This document shows, in pieces, positions 7,008 through 15,554 of a stretch of DNA of 64,000 nucleotides. Position 1 is the stretch's first letter. Each line of letters opens with the position of its first letter. A model generated the notes under the pieces. The model was given only the letters and a program-made list of their open reading frames with translations, was not told where the DNA came from and searched no databases. The DNA comes from ZC4RG42 sp036676355 (lineage in GTDB: Bacteria; Pseudomonadota; Gammaproteobacteria; Burkholderiales; SG8-39): NCBI GenBank assembly GCA_036676355.1, contig JAKFDA010000054.1, positions 1 to 64,000 on the forward strand, in the 5' to 3' direction. Both the position numbers and the translations under genes were made by a program.

Positions 7008-7943
7008 TTACCACAACGGGGCGCCGAAACTGCGTTCATACAATGTTGCGATATCGGCCCGGCTGGCGATGTGATTCTGCCCCCCGCGCGAGGCGATTTT
7101 CAGAGCGCCCATGACGGCCGCAAGTTGTCCGGTCTTGCGCCAATCGAAGCCGGCGCCGATACCGTATAACAACCCCGCGCGATAAGCGTCGCCGCAACCC
7201 GTCGGGTCAATCAATGCGTCCGGCTCCACGCAGGGAATATTGAGGCATTCACCGCCGGTATAAATCTGCGAACCTTCGGCGCCTTTGGTGACTATAAGAG
7301 CTTCGAGCATGGTCGCAAGTTCCGCGAGCTTGCGACCGGTCTTCTCTTCCAGCATGTGGCCCTCATAGCTGTTGACCGCGACATAGCGCGCCTTGCTCAC
7401 CATGCCGAGCAGCTCTGTGCCGCTGAACATCGGCAGTCCCTGACCCGGATCGAAAACGAACGGAATACCGGCGGCGGCGAGTTGCGCGGTGTGCGACAGC
7501 ATGCCTTCGCGGCCGTCGGGCGCCACGATCGCCAGCCCTGCATCCACCGCTGCGGTGATCGTGTTTGCATGCGACGAGTTCATCGCGCCGGGATGGAAGG
7601 CCGTGATCTGGTTGTCGTCCAGATCGGTTGTGATGAAGGCTTGCGCAGTGAGCGTGCCGGGGACGAACTGAACATAGTCGCGCCGCAACCCGAAGCCGTC
7701 GAGGCGTTCCAGGTAGGGGGCGGCGTCCGCACCGACCGTCGCCATGATGAGCGGTTCGCCGCCGAGCAGGTTGAGGTTATACGCGATGTTGCCGGCACAA
7801 CCGCCGAACTCCCGCCGAAGTTCCGGCACCAGAAAAGCAACGTTCAGGATGTGAACCTGATCGGGCAGGATGTGTTCCTTGAAGCGGCCCTCGAACACCA
7901 TGATGTTGTCGTAGGCGATGGAGCCGCAGATGAGTGTGCGCAT
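7008..7943 (-). CDS. PfkB-family carbohydrate (adenosine-like) kinase
   Basis: 311 residues, ribokinase/PfkB fold. The catalytic signature DPTGCGDAYRAG (246-257, with base Asp252) and the N-terminal GG box 'FGGCAGNIAYNLNLLG' are intact. This compact family is often annotated as adenosine or sugar kinase and is commonly near prmA in Betaproteobacteria; the phosphorylated substrate cannot be decided from sequence. It is followed after 13 bp by the glycine-zipper lipoprotein gene, so both may share a transcript. Confidence 0.88.
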   Translation of the reverse strand: MRTLICGSIAYDNIMVFEGRFKEHILPDQVHILNVAFLVPELRREFGGCAGNIAYNLNLLGGEPLIMATVGADAAPYLERLDGFGLRRDYVQFVPGTLTAQAFITTDLDDNQITAFHPGAMNSSHANTITAAVDAGLAIVAPDGREGMLSHTAQLAAAGIPFVFDPGQGLPMFSGTELLGMVSKARYVAVNSYEGHMLEEKTGRKLAELATMLEALIVTKGAEGSQIYTGGECLNIPCVEPDALIDPTGCGDAYRAGLLYGIGAGFDWRKTGQLAAVMGALKIASRGGQNHIASRADIATLYERSFGAPLW

Positions 7944-7965
7944 ATTCGGTCAACCGATGACAAAG

Positions 7966-7989
7966 AAAAAGGGCGGCCGCGCCGCCCTT
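7966..7989 (-). terminator. Intrinsic terminator of tpx
   Basis: A perfect 7-bp GC stem (7971-7977 with 7981-7987, 3-base loop) is followed on the minus strand by TTTTT. It lies 17 bp after the tpx stop codon and before the kinase start. Confidence 0.85.
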
Positions 7990-8005
7990 GTGAAAGTGGC
8001 GCGAT

Positions 8006-8506
8006 TTACTTCAGTGCTGCAAGCGCCGCGTCATAGTCCGGTTCGTTCTTGATCTCGGGAACGAGTTGCGAGTAGATAACCTTGTCGTTTTCGTCCAGAA
8101 CAACTACAGCGCGCGCGGCGACGCCGGCCAGCGGACCGTCGGCGATTTCAACGCCGTAATCCTTGAGGAATTCGCGGTTGCGGAAGACCGACAGCGGCTG
8201 CACGTTGGCAATGTTTTCGGCACTGCAGAAGCGCCCCATGGCGAACGGCAGATCGGCCGAAATCACCAGCACGGCAGTGTTGTTCAGTGCACCGGCCTGC
8301 TCGTTGAATTTCTTTGTCGAAGTCGCGCATACAGGCGTATCGAGACTCGGCACGATGTTCAGCACCTTGCGCTTACCCGCCAGATCTTTCAGCGAAACGG
8401 ATTTGAGATCTTTGCCGACCAGCGTGAAATCAGGCGCCTGTTGGCCGGGGCCGGGCAGATTGCCGGTCACTGTTACGGGTTTGCCGCCGAGCGTTACGTT
8501 TGCCAT
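8006..8506 (-). CDS. tpx: Thiol peroxidase Tpx
   Basis: 166 residues, atypical 2-Cys peroxiredoxin that reduces hydrogen and alkyl peroxides with thioredoxin. The peroxidatic Cys60 is in 'VPSLDTPVCATST' and the resolving Cys94 in 'GRFCSAENI', the expected spacing for Tpx. Length is normal. An AGGAGA ribosome site precedes the ATG. It appears monocistronic, with its own terminator. Confidence 0.97.
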   Translation of the reverse strand: MANVTLGGKPVTVTGNLPGPGQQAPDFTLVGKDLKSVSLKDLAGKRKVLNIVPSLDTPVCATSTKKFNEQAGALNNTAVLVISADLPFAMGRFCSAENIANVQPLSVFRNREFLKDYGVEIADGPLAGVAARAVVVLDENDKVIYSQLVPEIKNEPDYDAALAALK

Positions 8507-8631
8507 ATCGAAATCTCCTGTGGATTGGTCGTTGAAGGGCGCTAGTCTTGACGAATGCGCTGCGCACCGGGCGAGTCATTGGTCGGAAAGCGGATGCACG
8601 CCTCTGGGAGGTGAGCTTTAGGATAACTGAA

Positions 8632-8648
8632 GCCCCGCTTCATGGGGC
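8632..8648 (-). terminator. Hairpin after the accBC-prmA operon
   Basis: GCCCC/GGGGC 5-bp stem with a 7-base loop, 15 bp after the stop codon of the zinc-ribbon gene. It can refold into GAAGC/GCTTC. There is no clear T-run, so it is only a weak terminator candidate. Confidence 0.35.
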
Positions 8649-8662
8649 AACGTCGCGCCGAA

Positions 8663-9556
8663 TCATGGATAGAACACGTAGAGCCGATAGCCGCTCGCGC
8701 CGAGTCCGGCTGCGTCGATATGCAGTTTCAGCGGCGCTTCACTGGTCGCGGCGAAGACGGTCGTCGGCTCGCCTTCGGGCAGATAATCGCGCGGGCGCAG
8801 CACGCGTCGTGCCACTGTGGCGTCGGCAGCATCGGTGAGCGTCAGCTCGATGGCCGGATAAGCCTGCGGAAATGTGGCGCGATTGCGCAGCACCGCCGAG
8901 AGCACCAGCACATCTTTGGCGCCGGGCGTGGCCTGCAGATCGGACGATTCGATGCTGATCTGTTCCGCCTCGCGCGGATACGGCACTTCGCATGCGAGCA
9001 AGGTGCACGCGCGTTCCAGCGCAGGCCGCACAGACGGTAGCGCACGTGCCAGTTCGGTGCGAAACAGATAGAGACCTTGCAGAAACAGCAGTGCGATCAG
9101 CACGATGGTCGCGGTCGTCCACCAACCGTTCGATGCGCGATTCGCCGTCTGCGCGGTCGGACCGAAATCGAACTGCGTCGCATCGGCCATGCTCAGCACC
9201 ACCGGCTCCTGCTTGCCGGCCTCGGCGCGACGAGGCGCACCCTCGCTTGCGCCGCGCCGCGGTTCGGCGTCGTCGTGCGCCGGCGTCGTGGGCACGTCCG
9301 GTGCGGTATCAATTGTCTTCGGCGCCTCGTCGATGTCCGCCACAAAAGGTTGTTCGTCTTGCGGCGGGGTGGGATCGGCCGTCTCAGGCGGCACGGGTTT
9401 GGCCGGCGGCGCGTCGGACTCCATTGTCAGATGGGCGTATGCGTTGAATACCACGGCGCATTGCCCGCAACGCACCTGCCCCTGGCGCGCGTCCAGTTGT
9501 TCCTGATAGACACGAAAGCCGGTGCCGCACGCCGGGCAGCGCGTAATCATCCTCAT
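8663..9556 (-). CDS. Zinc-ribbon (MJ0042) and DUF3426 membrane protein
   Basis: 297 residues. The N-terminal zinc ribbon has Cys7/Cys10 and Cys30/Cys33 ('TRCPACGTGF', 'VRCGQCAVVF'). A Pro/Asp/Glu-rich low-complexity linker (about 45-140) leads to one membrane helix (146-165), followed by a DUF3426 beta-rich domain predicted outside the cytoplasm. Function is unknown. The ATG overlaps the prmA stop by 4 bp, so translation is coupled. The pairing prmA-DUF3426 is recurrent in Betaproteobacteria. Confidence 0.88.
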   Translation of the reverse strand: MRMITRCPACGTGFRVYQEQLDARQGQVRCGQCAVVFNAYAHLTMESDAPPAKPVPPETADPTPPQDEQPFVADIDEAPKTIDTAPDVPTTPAHDDAEPRRGASEGAPRRAEAGKQEPVVLSMADATQFDFGPTAQTANRASNGWWTTATIVLIALLFLQGLYLFRTELARALPSVRPALERACTLLACEVPYPREAEQISIESSDLQATPGAKDVLVLSAVLRNRATFPQAYPAIELTLTDAADATVARRVLRPRDYLPEGEPTTVFAATSEAPLKLHIDAAGLGASGYRLYVFYP

Positions 9557-10440
9557 CGGCGCACCCCCTCCAGCGCGGTCCAGCCCTCCTCGCGTGCATA
9601 GACGGCCATATCGAACCAGGGCGCATAGGCGGTCGCAACATCATCGGCCTGCTCGTCGAGCAGACCGGCGAGCGCAATGCGACCCCCGCTCCGACAATGC
9701 GAAGCAAGCAACGGCGCCAGCACCTTCAGCGGCATGGCAAGAATGTTCGCGACCACCAGGTCGGCCTGTAGCGAAAGCGGTTGTTCGGTGTCGATGAACC
9801 GCACGATGACATCGTTGTTGCGTGCGTTGATGTGCGCCTGCGCCACCGCGTCGCGATCGATATCCACGCCTGTCGCCCGTCCGGCACCGAGTTTCAGCGC
9901 CGCGATGGCGAGAATGCCGGAGCCGCAACCGTAGTCGAGGACCTGTTCGCCGCCGTGCAAATGCGTTTCGAGCCAGCGCAGACAGAGTCGCGTGGTCGGA
10001 TGGCTGCCGGTGCCGAATGCCAGGCCGGGATCGAGACGCAGCGTGACGGCCTCCGCCTCAGGCGGTTCATGCCAGGATGGTACGATCCAGAGTCGTTGCG
10101 ATACCCGTATCGGATCAAACTGCGCCTGGGTGAGGCGCACCCAGTCTTCGTCGGGAACCACCTCGGTGCGGTACTGCGGCGCGTTCACCCCGGCCTCGAG
10201 CGCGGCATCGTGTACCAGTCGGTCGATGTCGGCATCGGGTGCGCAGAGCGCTCGCACGATGCTGCGCGACCACATCGTTTCGAGCGGCGCGCCCGGCTCC
10301 CCGAACAGCGGCTGTTCCGCCGGCGTGCCCGCCGCGGCGTCTTCCACGCTGATCGATAGTGCGCCCTGCGCAAGTAGCGCGTCGGACAGCGCCTCGGTTG
10401 CGGCGGCGTCGACTTCGAGTATCAGCGCGATCCAGGGCAT
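9553..10440 (-). CDS. prmA: Ribosomal protein L11 methyltransferase
   Basis: 295 residues. PrmA trimethylates ribosomal protein L11 using S-adenosylmethionine. The N-terminal substrate-recognition domain ('MPWIALILEVDAAATEALSD') precedes a Rossmann methyltransferase with motif I 'VLDYGCGSGILAIAAL' and 'LVVANILAMPLK'. I chose ATG at 10440 because the family starts this way; an in-frame ATG 63 bp upstream adds a non-conserved Cys-rich segment. It lies downstream of accC with a 90-bp gap and overlaps the next gene by 4 bp. Confidence 0.95.
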   Translation of the reverse strand: MPWIALILEVDAAATEALSDALLAQGALSISVEDAAAGTPAEQPLFGEPGAPLETMWSRSIVRALCAPDADIDRLVHDAALEAGVNAPQYRTEVVPDEDWVRLTQAQFDPIRVSQRLWIVPSWHEPPEAEAVTLRLDPGLAFGTGSHPTTRLCLRWLETHLHGGEQVLDYGCGSGILAIAALKLGAGRATGVDIDRDAVAQAHINARNNDVIVRFIDTEQPLSLQADLVVANILAMPLKVLAPLLASHCRSGGRIALAGLLDEQADDVATAYAPWFDMAVYAREEGWTALEGVRR

Positions 10441-10530
10441 GGCATGACGTCGTTCAACGTTGTTGCATTGCGCGGTGCAACGCAGTGAAGAGGATGTGGG
10501 CAACGGCAGGTGCCGTCGCCCTATCGTCCA

Positions 10531-11892
10531 TCACTTTTCTTCGGGGCGCTTGGCATCCGCGAGCTTTTGCTCGAGATAGTGAATACTCGTGCCGCCCTGC
10601 AGGAAATTCGCATCGAGCATCAACTCCTGATGGAGCGGAATGTTGGTCTTGATGCCCTCGATCGCCATTTCCGATAAAGCGATGCGCATACGACGAATCG
10701 CCTGCTCGCGCGTATCGCCATAGGCAATCAGCTTGCCGATCATCGAATCGTAGTGCGGCGGCACGAAATAGCCGTGATACACGTGCGAGTCCACGCGGAT
10801 GCCGGGGCCGCCCGGCGGGTGATAGGAGGCAATGCGCCCAGGCGATGGGATGAAGGTGAACGGGTCTTCCGCATTGATGCGGCATTCGATGGCGTGTCCG
10901 CGGATTTCCACGTCGCGTTGGCGGATGCTCAGTTTTTCGCCGGCCGCCACGCGGATCTGCTGCTGCACGATATCGATGCCGGTCACCATTTCGGTGACGG
11001 GATGTTCGACCTGAACGCGCGTATTCATTTCGATGAAATAGAACTCATCGTTTTCGTACAGGAATTCGAACGTACCGGCGCCGCGGTAATTGATCTTGCG
11101 ACAAGCCTCGGCGCAGCGTTCGCCGATCTTCGCCCGCTGGCGCGGCGTGATGCCGGGCGCGGGGGCTTCCTCGAGCACTTTCTGATGCCGGCGCTGCATG
11201 GAGCAGTCACGCTCACCCAGATAGAGCACGTTACGGTACGCATCGGCAAGAATCTGGATCTCGATGTGGCGCGGATTTTCCAGATACTTTTCCATGTAGA
11301 CCATAGGATTACCGAAAGCGGCGCCGGCCTCGGTGCGCGTCAGTGTCACGGCGCTGATCAATGCAGCTTCGGTGTGCACCACGCGCATGCCGCGCCCGCC
11401 GCCGCCGCCGGCCGCCTTGATGATCACCGGATACTTGGTGGCGCGTGCCATCTTGATGATTTCCGCAGGGTCTTCCGGCAATGCGCCACCCGATCCCGGC
11501 ACACAAGGCACGCCCGCCTTGATCATCGCTTCCTTGGCGCTGACCTTGTCGCCCATCAGGCGGATATTCTCCGGACGCGGCCCGATGAATACGAAACCGC
11601 TTTTCTCGACACGTTCGGCGAAATCCGCGTTCTCGGACAGAAAACCGTAGCCCGGGTGAATCGCTTCCGCGTCCGTGACTTCGGCCGCGGCGATGATGGC
11701 CGGAACATTGAGATAGGACTGGGCCGAGGGCGCCGGGCCGATACACACGGACTCGTCGGCCAGTTTGACGTATTTGGCTTCGCGGTCGGCTTCGGAGTGC
11801 ACCACCACGGTGCGGATGCCCATTTCACGGCATGCGCGTTGAATTCGGAGCGCGATTTCGCCCCGATTGGCAATCAGAATCTTCTCGAACAT
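10531..11892 (-). CDS. accC: Acetyl-CoA carboxylase, biotin carboxylase subunit
   Basis: 453 residues. AccC carboxylates the biotin on AccB with bicarbonate and ATP, the first step of fatty-acid synthesis. The N-terminal 'ILIANRGEIALRIQRACREMGI', the ATP-grasp glycine loop 'GGGGGRGMR' and the catalytic 'EMNTRVQVEHPVTEMVTG' are all present. Length is normal. It sits 18 bp downstream of accB in the standard accB-accC pair. Confidence 0.98.
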   Translation of the reverse strand: MFEKILIANRGEIALRIQRACREMGIRTVVVHSEADREAKYVKLADESVCIGPAPSAQSYLNVPAIIAAAEVTDAEAIHPGYGFLSENADFAERVEKSGFVFIGPRPENIRLMGDKVSAKEAMIKAGVPCVPGSGGALPEDPAEIIKMARATKYPVIIKAAGGGGGRGMRVVHTEAALISAVTLTRTEAGAAFGNPMVYMEKYLENPRHIEIQILADAYRNVLYLGERDCSMQRRHQKVLEEAPAPGITPRQRAKIGERCAEACRKINYRGAGTFEFLYENDEFYFIEMNTRVQVEHPVTEMVTGIDIVQQQIRVAAGEKLSIRQRDVEIRGHAIECRINAEDPFTFIPSPGRIASYHPPGGPGIRVDSHVYHGYFVPPHYDSMIGKLIAYGDTREQAIRRMRIALSEMAIEGIKTNIPLHQELMLDANFLQGGTSIHYLEQKLADAKRPEEK

Positions 11893-11910
11893 GAGTGCGT
11901 GCGCGGAGCG

Positions 11911-12360
11911 TTATTCGATGACGAGCAAGGGTTCGCCGAATTCCACCGGCTGTCCGTTCTCGACCAGAATCGCTTTGACGACGCCGTCCTTGTCGCACTC
12001 GATTTCGTTCAGCAACTTCATCGCTTCGATGATGCAGATCGTCTGTCCGCTTTTCACCGTGTCGCCGATCTCGACGAAAGCCTTGGCGCCGGGCGATGGC
12101 GAACGATAGAAGGTGCCGACCATCGGCGATTTCACCACATGACCGGTCGGTACGGCTGGTGCCGCGGCCGCTGCGGGTGGTGCGGCCGGAGCCGGCGCCA
12201 TCGGCGCAAGCGCCTGCATCATCGGAGCGTTTGAATACACTTCGCGCTGCGTGCCACCTTTGACGATGCGGACTTTTTCTTCATTCTCGGTGACTTCCAG
12301 TTCGGCGATGCCCGATTCCTGGACGAGATCGATCAGTTTTTTTAGTTTGCGTAGATCCAT
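11911..12360 (-). CDS. accB: Acetyl-CoA carboxylase biotin carboxyl carrier protein
   Basis: 149 residues. It has an N-terminal 'MDLRKLKKLIDLVQESGIAE' segment, a Pro/Ala-rich hinge (46-72) and a biotinyl domain with the biotinylated Lys115 in 'IIEAMKLLNEI'. A strong GGAGGAG ribosome site lies just upstream of ATG 12360, so the 8 extra upstream residues in frame are not used. It is between aroQ and accC. Confidence 0.97.
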   Translation of the reverse strand: MDLRKLKKLIDLVQESGIAELEVTENEEKVRIVKGGTQREVYSNAPMMQALAPMAPAPAAPPAAAAAPAVPTGHVVKSPMVGTFYRSPSPGAKAFVEIGDTVKSGQTICIIEAMKLLNEIECDKDGVVKAILVENGQPVEFGEPLLVIE

Positions 12361-12408
12361 AGAAACTCCTCCGCGCGGCCGCATGAGCGGCCGTGCCTGC
12401 TTTGGTCT

Positions 12409-12912
12409 TTAGTGCTCGATGGCGTAAGCCAGCGCGAATTCGTAGCCTCGGCTGCCGAGGCCGCAAATCGTCCCGACCGCCAGATCGCTGAAATAGGAAT
12501 GGCGGCGAAACGTTTCACGCGCATGCACATTGGACAGATGCACTTCGATGAACGGAATGGAAACGCCTGCCAAAGCGTCGCGCAGCGCGACGCTGGTATG
12601 CGTGAATCCGCCCGGATTAATTACGATGAACGCCGTTCCCTGCACTTTCGCAGCATGAACGCGTTCGATCAACTCCCCTTCGTGATTGCTTTGGAAGCAC
12701 TCGACCCGCACCCCACGCTCAGTGCCGTAGCGCACCAGCCGCTGGTCGATCGTCTCCAGTGTGTCGTTGCCGTAAATGGCAGGCTCACGTGTCCCAAGTA
12801 GATTAAGGTTGGGACCGTGAAGGACGAGGACCGTCCGCGCTGCGCGCGGCGCCTTTTTACGCCCGCCGATGGATTTTGGCATGGGCGCGAGTTTGCCGCA
12901 GATGAGGGTCAT
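12409..12912 (-). CDS. aroQ: Type II 3-dehydroquinate dehydratase
   Basis: 167 residues (157 from the internal ATG at 12882). It converts 3-dehydroquinate to 3-dehydroshikimate in the shikimate pathway. Type II motifs are clear: 'GPNLNLLGTREPAIYG', 'INPGGFTHTSVALRDAL' and 'EVHLSNVHARE'. The Lys/Arg-rich N-terminal extension before residue 27 is longer than usual, and neither candidate start has a good ribosome site. It lies directly upstream of accB, a frequent neighbour. A later pathway enzyme, aroE, is at 20258-21076. Confidence 0.95.
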   Translation of the reverse strand: MTLICGKLAPMPKSIGGRKKAPRAARTVLVLHGPNLNLLGTREPAIYGNDTLETIDQRLVRYGTERGVRVECFQSNHEGELIERVHAAKVQGTAFIVINPGGFTHTSVALRDALAGVSIPFIEVHLSNVHARETFRRHSYFSDLAVGTICGLGSRGYEFALAYAIEH

Positions 12913-12944
12913 TGTCCAAGAATTTACCGGACGTTAGCGGAATT

Positions 12945-13484
12945 TTAGGAGGCCGCTCCGTGCGGCGGACCGAGCCATTCGAGCAAATCCTGCTCGTGAA
13001 TCTGGCCGAGCAGGGTGCGGGAAATGCGGCCATCCGGCTCCACCAGAACGGTATACGGCAGCCCGCCGGCCTTGTTACCAAGCAGTCGTATAACCTCGAG
13101 CGCCTCGGCGCCGCCGGTCACGATCGGGTAATCGATTCCGAGTTGTTGGACGAATTTCCGCACCGGCTCGGGCGAATCGACCGCGATGCCGACGAATTCG
13201 ATACCATTCGCCGCATATTGAGACCGCATTCGATTCAATAGCGGCATTTCCTCGCGACAGGGCGCGCACCAGGTTGCCCAAAAATTAACCAGCAGCCGTT
13301 TCCCCTGCCATTGCGCAAGCTTGGCCGGACTTCCCGTCAAATCGGTAAACGATGTGTGTAGCAGCGCCGTCGGTCCGGTTGGCTTCGGTTCGCCGACCCG
13401 CATCGAATAGCCGAAGTACAGGCCGGCCGCCAGAGCCGCCAGCACGATGAGGCCGCCGCCGATCAGGGTGAATTTTCTAGACAT
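12945..13484 (-). CDS. TlpA-like membrane-anchored thioredoxin-fold protein
   Basis: 179 residues. An uncleaved N-terminal signal anchor (about 7-28) is followed by a periplasmic thioredoxin fold with the active site WCAPC (Cys73, Cys76) in 'NFWATWCAPCREEM' and the cis-Pro region 'GGLPYTVLVEPDG'. Likely a thiol-disulfide reductase for cytochrome c maturation or envelope redox repair; the partner is unknown. Its start overlaps the previous gene's end by 8 bp. Confidence 0.9.
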   Translation of the reverse strand: MSRKFTLIGGGLIVLAALAAGLYFGYSMRVGEPKPTGPTALLHTSFTDLTGSPAKLAQWQGKRLLVNFWATWCAPCREEMPLLNRMRSQYAANGIEFVGIAVDSPEPVRKFVQQLGIDYPIVTGGAEALEVIRLLGNKAGGLPYTVLVEPDGRISRTLLGQIHEQDLLEWLGPPHGAAS

Positions 13485-14085
13485 CGTTCTGGACCAGTTC
13501 GGTCACTGCGTTGAGGTTGGCGCGCTCGATCGGTCGCGCCTCGGGCGAAGCCTTCAACGCGCGCCGCTCGTCATTGGAAGGATAGATCGACAGCCGCACC
13601 GGCACGCCATCCCATTCCAGGCGCAGCACTTCCATCGGGCGCGTGTCGTCGTTGCCGGCACGGCGCTCGGCAACGTCGTAGTCGATGTCGCGATTGAGAA
13701 AAAACAATTCCAGCGATTTGAGATCGTCGGTGTAGAGCTGCAGATCGATGTCGGCATAGCGGCCTGCCGTGCCTTTCAATACCGCGCCGGCAAGATAAGG
13801 GTGAAACTCGTTCAGCGCCCGCATTGCGGCGAGCGCCACGGTGCGCAGTTCACGCACGCGTTCACGCTGTTCGTCGCCCTGGTAAAGCGACTGATATGCC
13901 ATCAGTTCGGCTTCGATCTCATCGTTAGCGGGAAGAGATTGCGTGTCGGATGCGCCCAACTGGCGGGCCGCCTTGCGTTTGGCGAGGGCGTAATCGTCGA
14001 TGCCGTCTTCGGCCATCAGGCGCGCGGCCGCTGCGGCAATCCGGACTCGCATCTGCGCCTGTTTAGGCTTGCTGTCTTTGGGCAT
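13477..14085 (-). CDS. Conserved protein with nucleotidyltransferase-like motif
   Basis: 202 residues from ATG 14085. The N-terminal half is helical and basic ('RIAAAAARLMAEDGIDDYALAKRKAARQLG'), and the middle contains 'GTAGRYADIDLQLYTDD', resembling the G-S/T...DxD metal-binding block of minimal nucleotidyltransferases. I do not recognise a named family with certainty. The in-frame extension to 14238 overlaps the divergent mpl promoter and is unlikely. It heads the operon with tlpA, aroQ and accBC and overlaps tlpA by 8 bp. Substrate and function are unknown; the enzyme assignment is inference from one motif. Confidence 0.7.
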   Translation of the reverse strand: MPKDSKPKQAQMRVRIAAAAARLMAEDGIDDYALAKRKAARQLGASDTQSLPANDEIEAELMAYQSLYQGDEQRERVRELRTVALAAMRALNEFHPYLAGAVLKGTAGRYADIDLQLYTDDLKSLELFFLNRDIDYDVAERRAGNDDTRPMEVLRLEWDGVPVRLSIYPSNDERRALKASPEARPIERANLNAVTELVQNDV

Positions 14086-14191
14086 GGAGCATCGAGGTCC
14101 GTCACGGACCGTTACGGGCAACAGCGATGATACCCCAGCGATTTGCAGCGATTGATGTTGCGCCGGCGCCATTCTTTGGGCGTCGCGTCGG

Positions 14192-14197
14192 TAGAAT
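14192..14197 (+). promoter_or_regulatory. Possible -10 box for mpl (near-leaderless)
   Basis: TAGAAT ends 7 bp before the ATG of mpl, so transcription would begin at or very near the start codon. No good -35 hexamer or ribosome site is visible. The same arrangement occurs at yqgE. Confidence 0.4.
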
Positions 14198-14204
14198 GCC
14201 GGCC

Positions 14205-15554
14205 ATGCATATTCATATCCTCGGCATCTGCGGCACATTCATGGGCGGCGTCGCGGTACTCGCGAAAGCGGCAGGCTATCGGGTCACCGGTTGTGACGCC
14301 AACGTCTATCCGCCCATGAGCACCCAACTGGAACAGCAGGGCATCGAAATTCATGCCGGCTTCGGCGTCGAGCAACTCGATCTAGGGCCCGATCTGTGGG
14401 TGGTCGGTAATGTCGTTACGCGCGGCAATCCACTCATGGAAGCCATACTGAATCGTGGCGACCGTTACATTTCCGGCCCGCAATGGCTGGCGGAATCGGT
14501 TCTTTCCGGTAAGTGGGTGCTCGCCGCGGCCGGCACTCACGGCAAGACCACGACCGCTTCGATGCTGGCCTGGATCCTCGAATACGCCGGGCGCAAGCCC
14601 GGCTTTCTCATCGGTGGTGTGCCGCAGAACTTCAAGGTCTCGGCGCGACACAGTGACTCCGAATTGTTCGTGATCGAAGCCGACGAGTACGACACGGCCT
14701 TTTTCGACAAACGCTCGAAGTTCGTGCACTACCGGCCGCGCACCGCCATCCTGAACAACCTCGAATTCGACCATGCCGATATTTTCCCTGACCTCGGCGC
14801 CATCGAAACGCAGTTCCATCATCTCGTGCGCACCATCCCCGGGTCCGGGCGCATTGTGGTCAACGGCAAGGAGGCGGCGCTCGAACGCGTGCTGGCGCGC
14901 GGCTGCTGGTCCGAAGTCGTGCGCTTCGGCACGCCGGACGGCTGGTCGGCGGGCGCGACGGACGACGCGGGATTCGAAGTGCTGCGAGACGGCAAACTCG
15001 TCGGCACGGTGCAATGGGCGTTGCAGGGCGCGCACAATCGCGACAATGCACTCGCGGCGATCGCGGCCGCGGAACATGCGGGGGTGACGCCTGACATCGC
15101 CATTGCCGCGCTTGCCAGGTTCGAGAACGTCAAGCGGCGTATGGAACTGCGCGGCATCGTCAACGGCGTCAGCGTCTATGACGATTTCGCCCATCACCCT
15201 ACCGCGATCGATACGACCGTGGCGGGCTTGCGTCAGCGCGTCGGCAATGCGCGCATTCTGGCCGTGCTCGAGCCGCGCTCGAACACCATGAAGCTCGGCG
15301 TCATGAAAGCAGCACTACCGAACAGCCTGCGCGAAGCAGATCGCGTTTATTGCTATACCGATGGCTTGGGATGGGACGCCGAAGGCGCGCTCGAGCCTTT
15401 AGGCCTGCGCGCCAGTTGCCATGGCGATCTGGCGGAATTGGTCGAAGCCGTGGCACGCGAAGCGCGACCCGGCGATCAGGTGCTGGTGATGAGCAACGGT
15501 GGCTTCGGCGGCGTGCACAACAAGCTGCTCGCGCGCCTCGCAAAGCCGAACTAG
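14205..15554 (+). CDS. mpl: UDP-MurNAc:L-Ala-gamma-D-Glu-meso-DAP ligase
   Basis: 449 residues. Mpl reattaches the recycled murein tripeptide to UDP-MurNAc. The start 'MHIHILGICGTFMGG' is diagnostic; the ATP-binding loop is 'AAGTHGKTTTASM', and the Mur-ligase central and C-terminal domains follow ('VYDDFAHHPTAI', 'EPRSNTMKLG'). An alternative ATG at 14196 adds three residues. The stop shares the bases CTAG with the stop of the convergent chorismatase gene (4-bp overlap). Confidence 0.96.
   Translation: MHIHILGICGTFMGGVAVLAKAAGYRVTGCDANVYPPMSTQLEQQGIEIHAGFGVEQLDLGPDLWVVGNVVTRGNPLMEAILNRGDRYISGPQWLAESVLSGKWVLAAAGTHGKTTTASMLAWILEYAGRKPGFLIGGVPQNFKVSARHSDSELFVIEADEYDTAFFDKRSKFVHYRPRTAILNNLEFDHADIFPDLGAIETQFHHLVRTIPGSGRIVVNGKEAALERVLARGCWSEVVRFGTPDGWSAGATDDAGFEVLRDGKLVGTVQWALQGAHNRDNALAAIAAAEHAGVTPDIAIAALARFENVKRRMELRGIVNGVSVYDDFAHHPTAIDTTVAGLRQRVGNARILAVLEPRSNTMKLGVMKAALPNSLREADRVYCYTDGLGWDAEGALEPLGLRASCHGDLAELVEAVAREARPGDQVLVMSNGGFGGVHNKLLARLAKPN

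Noticed and set aside
10753..12234. Long plus-strand open frame of 493 codons over accC and accB
   Set aside because: It is exactly antisense to two well-conserved genes, and its His/Arg/Asp-rich product is a typical shadow of high-GC coding bias.
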